This document shows positions 16,869-25,263 of a stretch of DNA of 64,000 nt, in pieces. Origin of the DNA: Ancylobacter vacuolatus. Its GTDB lineage: Bacteria; Pseudomonadota; Alphaproteobacteria; Rhizobiales; Xanthobacteraceae. The notes beneath the pieces are model-generated. The model ran no database searches and was not told where the DNA came from. It saw nothing but the letters and a program-made list of their open reading frames with translations. The stretch is from NCBI RefSeq assembly GCF_030813595.1, contig NZ_JAUSUH010000009.1, positions 159,260 to 223,259 on the forward strand, in the 5' to 3' direction. How positions within the stretch are numbered: position 1 is the first letter of the stretch; each line of letters begins with the position of its first letter. The position numbers and the translations under genes are program-made.

Positions 16869-18587
16869 ATGACCACGACGCTGAAGGTCGCAACCGTCCA
16901 GTTCGAGCCGACCATGTTCGAGAAGGAGCGCAACCTCGCCCGCCTCGAAGCGCTGGTCACGGAGGCCGCGCAGGACGGCGCGAAACTGATCGTCACCCCG
17001 GAAATGGGCACGACGGGCTATTGCTGGTTCGACCGCGCCGAGGTCGCGCCCTTCGTCGAGCCGATCCCCGGCCCGACCACGGAGCGCTTCGCGGCGCTTG
17101 CCCGCGAAAAGGGCTGCCACATCGTCATCGGCATGCCGGAGGTCGATCCCGCCACCAACCTCTATTACAATTCCGCCGTGCTCATCGGGCCGGAGGGCGT
17201 GGTCGGCACCCACCGCAAGACCCACCCCTATATCGCCGAGCCGAAATGGTCGGCGCCGGGCGATCGGGGCCACGCCGTTTTCGACACGCCGCTCGGCCGC
17301 ATCGCCCTGCTCGTGTGCATGGACATCCATTTTGTCGAGACCGCGCGCCTGGTCGGGCTCGGCGGCGCCGACATCATCTGCCACATCTCCAACTGGCTGG
17401 CCGAGCGTACCCCCGCGCCCTACTGGATCACCCGCGCGGTGGAGAACAGCTGCTACCTCATCGAATCCAACCGCTGGGGGCTGGAGCGCACCGTGCAGTT
17501 CTCCGGCGGCAGCTGCGTCATCGGTCCGGACGGCGCCATCGAGGCGGTGATCGATACCGGCGACGGCGTCGCCTGCGTCGAGATCGACCTGGAGCGCGCC
17601 CGCGCCCGCCGCATGCTCGGCGAACCGGTGTTCGAGCAGCGCCGGCCGGAACTCTATATGGAGCTGCCGACCACCACCTTCGCTTGGAACCCGCTGGACT
17701 TCTTCAGCCTCTATGGCCACCGCCCGCTGCCCAAGGGAAGGCGCTCGCAGGTGGCGGTGGCGCAGTTCGCCCCCACCGGCGACGTAAACGCCAATCTCGA
17801 CCGGATCGAGGAGCTGGCCAAGGCCGCGAAGGCCGACCGGGCGGAACTCGTCGTCTTCCCCGAGCGCGCGATCACCGGGCTCGACGCGCCGGCCGCCGTG
17901 CCGGTGGAGGGCGAGGCGGTGGCGCGCCTCATCGCCATCGCCACCCGCCACGGCCTGCACCTCGCCGCCGGCCTCGCCGAGGAGGAGGGCGGCAGCCTCT
18001 ATAACAGCGCCGTGCTGGTGGGGCCGCAGGGGGTGATCGGGCGCTACCGCAAGACCCATCTCGACGCCTCCGACCATAATTGGGCGAGCCCGGGCGATGA
18101 ATGGGGCGTGTTCGACACCAAGTTCGGCCGCATCGGCCTCATCATCGGCCATGACGCCGCCTTCCCCGAGGCCGGGCGCGTGCTGGCGCTGCGCGGCTGC
18201 GACCTCATCCTTTGTCCGGCGGCGCTGCGCGGGGCGCTCACCTCAGCCCATGCCGGCACGGCGATCGCCCAGAACTACCCGATCCCAACCGGCGCCGATC
18301 CGCATCACTGGCATTTGATGCGGGCGCGCGCCGGCGAGAACAATGTCCATCTCGCCTTCGCCAATGTGCTGGATGAAGCCTCCGGCTATGGCGGCAAGAG
18401 CGGCGTGTTTGGGCCGGATACCTTCGAGTTCCCCCGCCGCGAGGCCATTCTCGGGGCCGGCGAAGGGGTCGTCACCGCGGAGATCGACACCACCAATCTC
18501 GATACGCCCTACCCCACAAATGTGGTGCGGCGGAAGGATCTGGTGACGATGCGCCTGCCCCATCACTATGTGCCGCTGATCGGCTGA
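16869..18587 (+). CDS. Tandem nitrilase-superfamily protein with a degenerate second domain
   Basis: A 572-residue protein made of two carbon-nitrogen hydrolase domains, where most family members have one. Domain 1 (residues 5 to about 275) keeps the full triad E45 (TPEMG), K117 (HRKTHP) and C150 (VCMDIHF). Domain 2 (about 293-565) keeps E332 (FPERA) and K395 (YRKTHL), but the nucleophile position in the IIGHDAAFPE motif is G427 instead of Cys. So it should bind but not hydrolyse. It follows fmdA by 140 bases on the same strand and is probably a second amide- or nitrile-hydrolysing activity of this operon. Substrate not predictable. Confidence 0.85.
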   Translation: MTTTLKVATVQFEPTMFEKERNLARLEALVTEAAQDGAKLIVTPEMGTTGYCWFDRAEVAPFVEPIPGPTTERFAALAREKGCHIVIGMPEVDPATNLYYNSAVLIGPEGVVGTHRKTHPYIAEPKWSAPGDRGHAVFDTPLGRIALLVCMDIHFVETARLVGLGGADIICHISNWLAERTPAPYWITRAVENSCYLIESNRWGLERTVQFSGGSCVIGPDGAIEAVIDTGDGVACVEIDLERARARRMLGEPVFEQRRPELYMELPTTTFAWNPLDFFSLYGHRPLPKGRRSQVAVAQFAPTGDVNANLDRIEELAKAAKADRAELVVFPERAITGLDAPAAVPVEGEAVARLIAIATRHGLHLAAGLAEEEGGSLYNSAVLVGPQGVIGRYRKTHLDASDHNWASPGDEWGVFDTKFGRIGLIIGHDAAFPEAGRVLALRGCDLILCPAALRGALTSAHAGTAIAQNYPIPTGADPHHWHLMRARAGENNVHLAFANVLDEASGYGGKSGVFGPDTFEFPRREAILGAGEGVVTAEIDTTNLDTPYPTNVVRRKDLVTMRLPHHYVPLIG

Positions 18588-18695
18588 AGGCCCGCGCCTC
18601 ATCCACAAGCCACGCCGCACGGGTCGTGCGGCGTGGCCTTCGCCCGCGTGAGTGAATATGGTCTCGCCTTCCTCTCAAGCGATTCCGTGTTCCGC

Positions 18696-21062
18696 ATGAC
18701 CGATAAAAGCACCCTCGCCGCCGCCATCGCCCGCCAGATCGCGCAGACGATCGCGCAGGAGATCGGCGCGCGCCCGCAGCAGGCGGAAGCCGCCATCGCC
18801 CTGCTCGACGAGGGCGCCACCGTCCCCTTCATCGCGCGCTACCGCAAGGAAGCGACCGGCGGGCTGGACGACACCCAGCTGCGCCTGCTCGGCGAGCGGC
18901 TGATCTATCTGCGCGAGCTGGAAGCCCGGCGCACCGCCATTCTCGAGTCCATCCGCCAGCAGGAAAAGCTGACCCCGGAGCTGGAAGCCTCGCTCGCCGC
19001 TGCCGTCACCAAGGCGGAGCTGGAGGACATCTACCTCCCCTTCAAGCCCAAGCGCCGCAACCGGGCGGAGATCGCCCGCGAGCGTGGCCTCGGGCCGCTG
19101 GCCGACGCCATTCTGGCCCAGCGCGCCGCCGTGCCGGCCGAGCTGGCAGCCGCCTTTCTCACGGAAGAAGTGGCGGATGTGAAGGCGGCGCTGGAAGGCG
19201 CGCGCGACATCGTCGCCGAGCAATTCGCGCAGAATGCCGAGTTGCTGGGCCGGCTGCGCGGGCACCTGCGGCAGAACGCCAATCTCCGCGCCCGCGTGGT
19301 CGAGGGCAAGCAGGAGGAAGGCGCCAAGTTCTCCGACTATTTCGACCATGTCGAGCGCTGGGCCAACGCCCCCAGCCACCGCGCCCTCGCCATGCTGCGC
19401 GGGCGCAACGAGGATGTGCTGGCGCTGGAGATCGAGGTCGACATGGACGACCCCCGCCCGCTGAAGCCGGTGGTGCGGATGATCGCCGAGGCCTACGCCA
19501 TCGGCGACAAGCTGCCCGGCGATGCCTGGCTGATGGAGGTCGCCGGCTGGACCTGGCGGGTCAAGCTCTCGCTGCACCTCTCGCTCGACCTGATGACCGA
19601 GCTGCGGATGCGCGCGGAGAAGGAGGCGATCGACGTCTTCGCCCGCAACCTCAAGGACCTGCTGCTCACCGCCCCGGCCGGCTCGCGCACCACGATGGGG
19701 CTCGATCCCGGCATCCGCACCGGCGTCAAGGTGGCTGTCGTGGACGGCACCGGCAAGCTGCTCGCGACCTCGACCGTCTATCCCTTCCAGCCGAAGAACG
19801 ATGTGCGCGGCACGCAGGCCGAATTGGCCCGCCTCATCCGCGCGCATGGCGTCGATCTCATCGCCATCGGCAATGGCACGGGCAGCCGCGAGACCGAGAA
19901 GCTGGTGGCCGAGCTGCTGGCCGCCCTCCCCGCCTCCGAGACCGGCTCCAAGCCGCTCAAGGTGGTGGTGTCGGAAGCCGGCGCCTCGGTCTATTCCGCC
20001 TCGGCGCTGGCGGCGGCGGAATTTCCCGGCCTCGACGTGTCGCTGCGCGGCGCCGTCTCCATCGCCCGCCGGCTGCAGGACCCGCTGGCGGAACTCGTCA
20101 AGATCGACCCGAAGTCGATCGGCGTCGGCCAGTACCAGCACGATGTCGACCAGTATCACCTCGCCCGTGCGCTCGACGCGGTGGTGGAGGATGCGGTGAA
20201 CGCGGTCGGCGTCGATCTCAACACCGCCTCCGCCTCGCTGCTGGCGCGGGTGTCGGGGCTCGGCACCGCGCTCGCCGAGGCCGTCGTCGCCCATCGCGAC
20301 GCCAACGGTCCCTTCGCCAGCCGCAAGCAGCTGAAGGATGTCGCCCGGCTCGGGCCGCGCACCTTCGAGCAATGCGCGGGATTTTTGCGCATCCGCGACG
20401 GCAATGAGCCGCTCGACGCCTCCGCCGTGCACCCGGAAGCCTATGGCGTGGCCCGCAAGATCGTTAGCGCCTGCGGGCGCGACCTGCGCAGCCTGATGGG
20501 CGACAGCGCGGCGCTGTCCGGCCTCAACCCCGCCGCCTTCGTCGATGAGCGTTTCGGCCTGCCCACGGTGCGCGACATCATCGCCGAGCTCGACAAGCCC
20601 GGCCGCGACCCGCGCCCGGCCTTCAAGACCGCCACCTTCGCCGACGGCATCGACGACATGAAGGACCTCAAGCCCGGCATGGAGCTGGAGGGCACGGTCA
20701 CCAACGTCGCCGCTTTCGGCGCCTTTGTGGATATCGGCGTGCATCAGGACGGGCTGGTGCATGTCTCCCAGCTCGCCGACCGCTTCATCAAGGACGCGCA
20801 TGAGGTGGTGAAAGTCGGCGATGTAGTGAAGGTGCGGGTGCTGGAGATCGACATCAAGCGCAAGCGCATCTCGCTCTCCATGCGCCGCGACGCCGGGGCT
20901 TCCGCGCCCCAGCGTGGCCCGGGCGAGAGCCGCGCGAACCAGCCCCGCGAGGCGCCGCAGCCCCCGCGCACGCCCAATTCCCGCCCGCCGGCCCGCGAGC
21001 CGCAAAAGGCGCCGCAGGGCGCCCTCGGCGCGGCACTGATGGACGCCTTCAAGCGGCGGTGA
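18696..21062 (+). CDS. tex: Tex-family transcription accessory RNA-binding protein
   Basis: A 788-residue Tex protein. It has an N-terminal helical region ([17 protein letters not shown]), an RNase-H-like YqgF domain from about residue 330 ([18 protein letters not shown]), helix-hairpin-helix repeats (about 495-570, [16 protein letters not shown]) and a C-terminal S1 RNA-binding domain (about 655-730, [21 protein letters not shown]). The tail is rich in Arg, Pro and Ala and variable. I chose ATG 18696 because the conserved part begins there. A start at 18633 would add 21 non-conserved residues. Housekeeping role in transcription/RNA metabolism. Not functionally tied to its neighbours. Confidence 0.93.
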   Translation: MTDKSTLAAAIARQIAQTIAQEIGARPQQAEAAIALLDEGATVPFIARYRKEATGGLDDTQLRLLGERLIYLRELEARRTAILESIRQQEKLTPELEASLAAAVTKAELEDIYLPFKPKRRNRAEIARERGLGPLADAILAQRAAVPAELAAAFLTEEVADVKAALEGARDIVAEQFAQNAELLGRLRGHLRQNANLRARVVEGKQEEGAKFSDYFDHVERWANAPSHRALAMLRGRNEDVLALEIEVDMDDPRPLKPVVRMIAEAYAIGDKLPGDAWLMEVAGWTWRVKLSLHLSLDLMTELRMRAEKEAIDVFARNLKDLLLTAPAGSRTTMGLDPGIRTGVKVAVVDGTGKLLATSTVYPFQPKNDVRGTQAELARLIRAHGVDLIAIGNGTGSRETEKLVAELLAALPASETGSKPLKVVVSEAGASVYSASALAAAEFPGLDVSLRGAVSIARRLQDPLAELVKIDPKSIGVGQYQHDVDQYHLARALDAVVEDAVNAVGVDLNTASASLLARVSGLGTALAEAVVAHRDANGPFASRKQLKDVARLGPRTFEQCAGFLRIRDGNEPLDASAVHPEAYGVARKIVSACGRDLRSLMGDSAALSGLNPAAFVDERFGLPTVRDIIAELDKPGRDPRPAFKTATFADGIDDMKDLKPGMELEGTVTNVAAFGAFVDIGVHQDGLVHVSQLADRFIKDAHEVVKVGDVVKVRVLEIDIKRKRISLSMRRDAGASAPQRGPGESRANQPREAPQPPRTPNSRPPAREPQKAPQGALGAALMDAFKRR

Positions 21063-21112
21063 GGCACCGCCTTGCCGCTCAGGCGGCGGTGAGGCACCGC
21101 CTTGCCGCTCAG
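21053..21112. repeat. 30-bp perfect tandem duplication at the tex/permease convergence
   Basis: Units 21053-21082 and 21083-21112 are identical. Each holds the hairpin GGCGGTG-AGG-CACCGCC. The first copy supplies the tex stop codon, and the second supplies the stop of the convergent permease gene (21109-21111). The two hairpins may act as a bidirectional transcription end, though there is no T-run. Confidence 0.92.
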
Positions 21113-22350
21113 GCGGCGATCAGCGCGATCCAGCCGGCCGCCATCGCCATGCAGGCGAGGGTGACCGGCACGCCGGCGCGGGCGAACTCGCCGAAGGAAA
21201 TCTTCACCCCGCAGGCCGCCGCCTGTTCCACCACGATGATGCCGGCGAGGCTGCCGAACACGATGAGGTTGCTGGAAAAGCCGGTGCCCAGCGCCAGCGC
21301 CGCGCCCAGCGCCTCGGCATCCGCGCCGGGGGTGAGAAAGGGAATGAGCAGCATCACGGCGGGGTTGTTGCCGACGATATTGCTCAGCGCGCCACCCACG
21401 AGATAGAGCGCCAGCGGATCGTCGAGGTTCAGCCCGGTGGCGCGCAGCCCGCCCAGCAGTTCCTGCGGCAGGCCGGTGGCCGCCATCGCCGCATTGACCA
21501 CGAACAGCCCCATGATCAGCAGCAGCAGGTCGCCATCGACATGGGCGAGCAGGTCGCGCGAGGCGATCTGCCGGTTGATCAGCAGCACGCCGGCGGCGCC
21601 GACCGCGATCAATTCGCGCGGCCAGTCGCTGAAGATGAAGGCCGCCACCACGAGGAGCGTCACCACCCCCGCCTTCGCCGTCTCCACCCGGTTGAGCGGC
21701 ACCGGAGGCGGCGCCGCGTCCAGCGCCCGCGGCCCGGTGCCCTGCGGCAGCGTCCAGCGGCCGCGATAGATCAGCGCCACGATCCCCCACACCAGCGGCA
21801 GCGAGGCCAGCGCCGGCAGGCCGGCAATGGCGAGAAAGCCGTTGAAGGACAGGCCGAGCTGCTGGGCGGCGATCATGTTCTGCGGCGAGCCGATCAGCGT
21901 GCCGGCCGAGCCGGTATTGGCGGCGAAGCAGAAGGCCAGCAGAAACGGCACCGGGTTGAGCCCGCGCGCCAGGGTCAGCGACACCAGCAGCGGCGTCATC
22001 GCCACCACCACCACATCATTGGTCAGCAGCGCCGAGAGCCCGCCGCCGACGCCGACCAGCACCGCCAGCAGCACCGGCGCGCTCACCGGCAGCAGCGCCA
22101 CGCGCTCGGCGGTCCAGGCATAGAAGCCGGAGACGACGAAGGCGGACGACACCACCATCAGCCCGAACAGCATGCCGACGCTGGCATAGTCGATCGAATC
22201 CCATGCCGCCTTCGGGCTGATGCCGCCGGCCACCATCACCGCCAGCGCCCCCACCAGTGCGGCGCCGGTGCGGTCCACCATGAAGCCCGGCAGCTTGCCG
22301 AATCCCATGGCGACATAGACGAGAAGGAAGATGAGAAGGGTCAGGGCCAT
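21109..22350 (-). CDS. SLC13/ArsB-NhaD superfamily permease
   Basis: A 413-residue membrane protein with about 11-12 hydrophobic segments. Two inverted halves each carry a re-entrant motif: SALLTNDVVVVAMTPLL in the first half and LSNIVGNNPAVMLLIPFL in the second, with GSPQNMIAAQQLGLSF between. This is the ion-transporter superfamily of anion permeases (SLC13, ArsB, NhaD). The substrate cannot be told from sequence. No arsenate or organic-acid genes are adjacent. The start at 22350 (MALTLLIF) is preferred over one at 22416, which adds a basic, non-membrane leader. Confidence 0.8.
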   Translation of the reverse strand: MALTLLIFLLVYVAMGFGKLPGFMVDRTGAALVGALAVMVAGGISPKAAWDSIDYASVGMLFGLMVVSSAFVVSGFYAWTAERVALLPVSAPVLLAVLVGVGGGLSALLTNDVVVVAMTPLLVSLTLARGLNPVPFLLAFCFAANTGSAGTLIGSPQNMIAAQQLGLSFNGFLAIAGLPALASLPLVWGIVALIYRGRWTLPQGTGPRALDAAPPPVPLNRVETAKAGVVTLLVVAAFIFSDWPRELIAVGAAGVLLINRQIASRDLLAHVDGDLLLLIMGLFVVNAAMAATGLPQELLGGLRATGLNLDDPLALYLVGGALSNIVGNNPAVMLLIPFLTPGADAEALGAALALGTGFSSNLIVFGSLAGIIVVEQAAACGVKISFGEFARAGVPVTLACMAMAAGWIALIAA

Positions 22351-22477
22351 GGCGGTCGCGGTTCCCGGCGCGGCGGAGGGCGCGGATCGCCGGAGGCGGC
22401 GATGCGTGAACGCCAACGCTTAGGCAACGGGGCGCGCGAGGGCAAGACGTCCGGCGTCCGGCACCCGCCGCCTGCGC

Positions 22478-23548
22478 TCAGCGCTCGCGCGGCGCGTCCG
22501 GCGTGATCAGCCGCTTTGCATAGACCGCCGCCATGGCCGGCACCTGCCAGGGCGCCCGCAGGATCCGCCGCCCGCCATGGCTGAAGAAGGACTGCGCCGC
22601 CCGCACCGTGTAGTGCCAGCGCGGAGACCCTGCGAAGCGCTCCAGCCTCCGCAAATGCGTCGGCTCGGCCGGCAATGGGTTGGGTAGGCCGAAATAGGCC
22701 TCGGTGACGGTGAGCAGGCCCCGCACCGACCGTTCCCATCCGGCCTGCCTCACCCGCGCGACAAAGGCGGCAGGCACGGTGCCGGCAAAATCATCATGGA
22801 CACGCTGGACGAGATCGAGGGCCTTCACCAGCGGGGTTTCGGCAATGCCCAGCCACCACCCGTCGGGGTCGGTGCATTGCGGCAGCGAGCACAGCAGCCG
22901 CGCCAGCGGGTCGAGCCGGCCGATCCGCAGCCCCTCCCAGTCCAGCCATTCCACGCCCTGCGCCGCCTCATCGTCGGACAGCAGGGTTTCATAAGGCGCC
23001 ACGACGCTGTGGTGTAGCTCCACCCGCGCCATCTCGTCGGGATGGAAGAAGGGCGGGTAATGCCTCTGGCTCTCCACCGGCCCGTCCGAGACGTAGCCGA
23101 GGCTCCGGAGCACCGCCATCGCCCCGCGCTGCGCACTCTCTTCCGGCAACCAGACGTCGAGGTCCATCATCTGGCGCCCGGCGGCCGGGCCCTGTGGCGG
23201 CAGCAGCGTGAGCGCCCCCTTGAGCCAGACCGGCTGGAGCCCTGCCGCGTTGAGCGCCGCGCTCAGCGTCCGCATCTGCCGCCGGAAGCCCTCATTGCGC
23301 TCGGTGTTCCACGCCGCCACCGCCGCGAGCAGCTCGGCCAGTTCCGGATCGACCCGGTCGACGAGCCCGTGACGGGCGAGCGCGACGGACAGAACGGGAA
23401 TGAGGCGGTGCTTGTCGGCCTGGGCGAGGAGCGCCTGCCAGGGCGGCGTCTCCGGCCAGTCCGCCAGCAGCGATTCGCGGGTGGAGAAGGGCGAGACGAG
23501 GGCGCAGAGCAGGCGCAGGCCTTGAAGGGCGGAGTTACGGCTCGGCAT
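22478..23548 (-). CDS. Uncharacterised nucleotidyltransferase (NTP_transf_5-like)
   Basis: A 356-residue protein with the features of the PF14907-type nucleotidyltransferase family: VWLKGALTL (K110-G111), then the metal-binding D129-x-D131 in MMDLDVWLPE, a downstream LGY, and the acidic/His segment RVELHHSVVAPYE. These proteins often occur with HPr-kinase-like proteins in RiPP clusters. It is divergent from the five peptide genes with 283 bases between. The start at 23548 (MPSRNSAL) is preferred. Longer readings are Arg-rich and non-conserved. The role may be adenylylating or otherwise capping a peptide; no substrate can be assigned from sequence. Confidence 0.72.
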   Translation of the reverse strand: MPSRNSALQGLRLLCALVSPFSTRESLLADWPETPPWQALLAQADKHRLIPVLSVALARHGLVDRVDPELAELLAAVAAWNTERNEGFRRQMRTLSAALNAAGLQPVWLKGALTLLPPQGPAAGRQMMDLDVWLPEESAQRGAMAVLRSLGYVSDGPVESQRHYPPFFHPDEMARVELHHSVVAPYETLLSDDEAAQGVEWLDWEGLRIGRLDPLARLLCSLPQCTDPDGWWLGIAETPLVKALDLVQRVHDDFAGTVPAAFVARVRQAGWERSVRGLLTVTEAYFGLPNPLPAEPTHLRRLERFAGSPRWHYTVRAAQSFFSHGGRRILRAPWQVPAMAAVYAKRLITPDAPRER

Positions 23549-23831
23549 GGCGACCCCTCGACTGGCGCTGGTGGCAGGTGGCCGTCGTCGGCCTGCGACA
23601 CCCCGGCCAACGCTATGGAAGCCCGCGGACCGGGCAAGCACGCGCGCGCGGCAGGAGTACACATAAGCCATGCGCAGCAGCAGCACGTGCCACATAATAC
23701 GCTGGTGCCATAGGACCTTTAGCCGTAAATTGAAACTACTCTTGATCGAAATCGCAGATGGGGAATGCCTCGGGCACGCGCGTGGCGGCCCTTTGCCTCT
23801 CCGTCCCCTTCCCCTCACCGACGAGACGACC

Positions 23832-23981
23832 ATGCCCCCCTCCCTGCCCGAGCCGGAAAAGACGCCCGCCACGGATGAGCGTCGCCGCGACGCCTTGCGC
23901 CGCCTCGGCCGGGGCGCTGCCTATGCCCTGCCGGCGACGCTGGCGGTGATGACGATGGGCCGGGCCGTCGCCCTCAGTTGA
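23832..23981 (+). CDS. Micro-peptide 1 of the tandem family (49 residues)
   Basis: A 49-residue peptide with an acidic, Pro-rich N-terminus (PEPEKTPATDE) then RRRDALRRLG, a hydrophobic stretch AAYALPATLAVMTM, and the end GRAVALS, with Ser as the last residue. It shares the RRRxAL..LG...AAYxxPxT core with the four following peptides. The ribosome site is weak. It is the first gene after the divergent nucleotidyltransferase promoter region. Small size, high similarity to its neighbours and the kinase gene downstream make it a plausible modified-peptide precursor. A short membrane-active peptide is an alternative. Confidence 0.62.
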   Translation: MPPSLPEPEKTPATDERRRDALRRLGRGAAYALPATLAVMTMGRAVALS

Positions 23982-24066
23982 CGCGCGGTCGGCGGAGGTG
24001 CATTTTTACCCCTCCAGTCTTGGCCGCGCGTGCATCGGCCTTGGCTCAGCGAGACGAGGGGGCGCC

Positions 24067-24243
24067 ATGGCGACTGATCGCGAATCGACGACCGAGCGGG
24101 ACGCTCCCGCTACCCGCCCTGCGCTGGAAGGGGCTGAGCTGCGCCGGCGCGCGGCACTGGTCAGGCTCGGCCGGGTCGCCGCCTACAGCGTTCCCACCAC
24201 GGTGGGCCTGATGATGATGTCCCGGTCCGCCCGGGCAAGCTGA
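24067..24243 (+). CDS. Micro-peptide 2 of the tandem family (58 residues)
   Basis: A 58-residue peptide with an acidic N-terminal half (MATDRESTTERDAP) and then the family core RRRAALVRLG, VAAYSVPTTV and a Met-rich GLMMM, ending SRSARAS with a C-terminal Ser. A GAGGGGG ribosome site precedes ATG 24067. The gap from peptide 1 is 85 bases. An in-frame ATG at 23998 would add 23 non-conserved residues and is less likely. It shares the SRSARA tail with peptides 3 and 4 (TRSARA in 4). Confidence 0.68.
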   Translation: MATDRESTTERDAPATRPALEGAELRRRAALVRLGRVAAYSVPTTVGLMMMSRSARAS

Positions 24244-24309
24244 CCGCCCCAGCATCGCTGACAACACAATTCTGCCCCGCTTTTCACCACCCCTTCGGAA
24301 CGACCGCGC

Positions 24310-24492
24310 ATGACACACTCTGACGACAGCCACCCCGAGACGCAGGCCCCGTCGGCAAACCCGGCGCCGCACGAGCCCGTCGACAGCCGCCGGCGCGCGG
24401 CGCTGGCGAAGCTGGGCAAGACGGCCGCCTATGCGGTACCCGCCACGGTGAGCCTGATGGCGATGAGCCGCTCGGCCCGCGCCTGCAATTGA
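24310..24492 (+). CDS. Micro-peptide 3 of the tandem family (60 residues)
   Basis: A 60-residue peptide: acidic/Pro-rich leader-like half (THSDDSHPETQAPSANPAP), then VDSRRRAALAKLGKTAAYAV, PATVSLMAM, and the end SRSARACN. Its 3' part (24379-24485) is nearly identical at the DNA level to the same part of peptide 4 (24643-24749), showing a recent duplication with a 264-base period. The penultimate Cys takes the place of the Ser seen at the end of peptides 1, 2 and 5. Confidence 0.72.
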   Translation: MTHSDDSHPETQAPSANPAPHEPVDSRRRAALAKLGKTAAYAVPATVSLMAMSRSARACN

Positions 24493-24749
24493 CCGGCGGC
24501 CCCGGGAACCCGGCGCCGCCTTCCGCCTCGCCCTCGCCCCACCGCTTCCGGGAAACCCCGCATGACCCGTTCTGACGACGTTGCCGATGATGCACCGGCC
24601 ACGGCGACCCTCCCGGTCTCCGCTCCGCAGCCCGGCGAGACGGTCGACAGCCGCCGGCGCGCGGCGCTGGCGAAGCTCGGCCGCACGGCCGTCTACGCGG
24701 TGCCCGCCACGGTGAGCCTGATGGCGATGACCCGTTCCGCCCGCGCCTG
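24379..24749. repeat. 107-bp direct duplication shared by peptide genes 3 and 4
   Basis: Bases 24379-24485 and 24643-24749 align without gaps with only a handful of differences, most of them at third positions or conservative. The copies begin at GTCGACAGCC and end at CGCCTG. Confidence 0.85.
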
Positions 24750-24753
24750 TTGA
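24562..24753 (+). CDS. Micro-peptide 4 of the tandem family (63 residues)
   Basis: A 63-residue peptide, near-copy of peptide 3 over its last 36 residues (VDSRRRAALAKLGRTAVYAV, PATVSLMAM, TRSARAC) but with a different acidic N-terminal half. Sequence is therefore conserved in the C-terminal half and free in the N-terminal half, apart from its charge. It ends exactly in Cys. The gap from peptide 3 is 69 bases. The combination looks like duplicated precursor genes under selection for the C-terminal core. Confidence 0.72.
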   Translation: MTRSDDVADDAPATATLPVSAPQPGETVDSRRRAALAKLGRTAVYAVPATVSLMAMTRSARAC

Positions 24754-24897
24754 TCGCTTCGCCTTCGGCGCCGGGGCGCCCAACGTCCCGGCGGCTCCCG
24801 AATTGGAAAGGGTGCTACAGTGACGCCTGCCTTAGGGGCCGCTTTACAGATGGGTGTTCCGCCTCGGGAGGCGGCGACCGATCGTTCGGAGTAACCA

Positions 24898-25056
24898 ATG
24901 TCCGCCGAAGAAGACGCCCGCCCCATCAAGACGCCCGCGCCGATAGCCGATGAACGCCGGCGCGCCGCGCTGCGCAAGCTCGGCACGGTCGCGGCCTATG
25001 GCGTGCCGGTGACGCTCAGCCTGATGTCGATCAAGCGCGCGGCGGCGGACAGCTAG
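24898..25056 (+). CDS. Micro-peptide 5 of the tandem family (52 residues)
   Basis: A 52-residue peptide, MSAEEDARPIKTPAPIADE followed by RRRAALRKLGTVAAYGVP, VTLSLMSI and KRAAADS, ending in Ser. A GGAG ribosome site (24888-24891) lies six bases before the ATG. It is the most diverged copy in the tail but keeps every core position. It lies 203 bases before the kinase gene and is easily missed because of its length. The 144-base gap before it contains GGTGCTACAGTG but no clear promoter. Confidence 0.68.
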   Translation: MSAEEDARPIKTPAPIADERRRAALRKLGTVAAYGVPVTLSLMSIKRAAADS

Positions 25057-25167
25057 CGGCGCGGCCCGATCTGATCTGATCGCCCTCTTCTTCTCAGACG
25101 GGCAACAGTCTCTCCAGCGCTTTATGCTGACCGGTTGATGTCCTGCCAGAGCGGAAGGCGCCGCAAG

Positions 25168-25263
25168 ATGGCTCCAGAACCCGCCGCCTTGTCAGCGGAC
25201 ACTTCAGTGCCACAGGCGCCGGGCGCCCGAGGCTGCAACTTGCCTGGTGACGGCTCGCCATGA
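25168..25263 (+). CDS. Possible 31-residue coupling ORF before the kinase gene
   Basis: MAPEPAALSADTSVPQAPGA... (31 codons) starts at ATG 25168 with GGAAGG about eight bases upstream. Its TGA overlaps the kinase ATG (ATGA at 25260-25263). The kinase gene itself has only a weak, distant GGTGA. Composition (Pro, Ala, acidic) resembles the N-terminal halves of the micro-peptides but lacks their core. It may be a translational-coupling ORF, a decayed sixth peptide gene, or chance. Confidence 0.3.
   Translation: MAPEPAALSADTSVPQAPGARGCNLPGDGSP

Noticed and set aside
18675..21005. A 776-codon open frame antisense to tex
   Set aside because: Low-complexity Arg/Gly/Ala/His composition and complete overlap with a highly conserved Tex protein.
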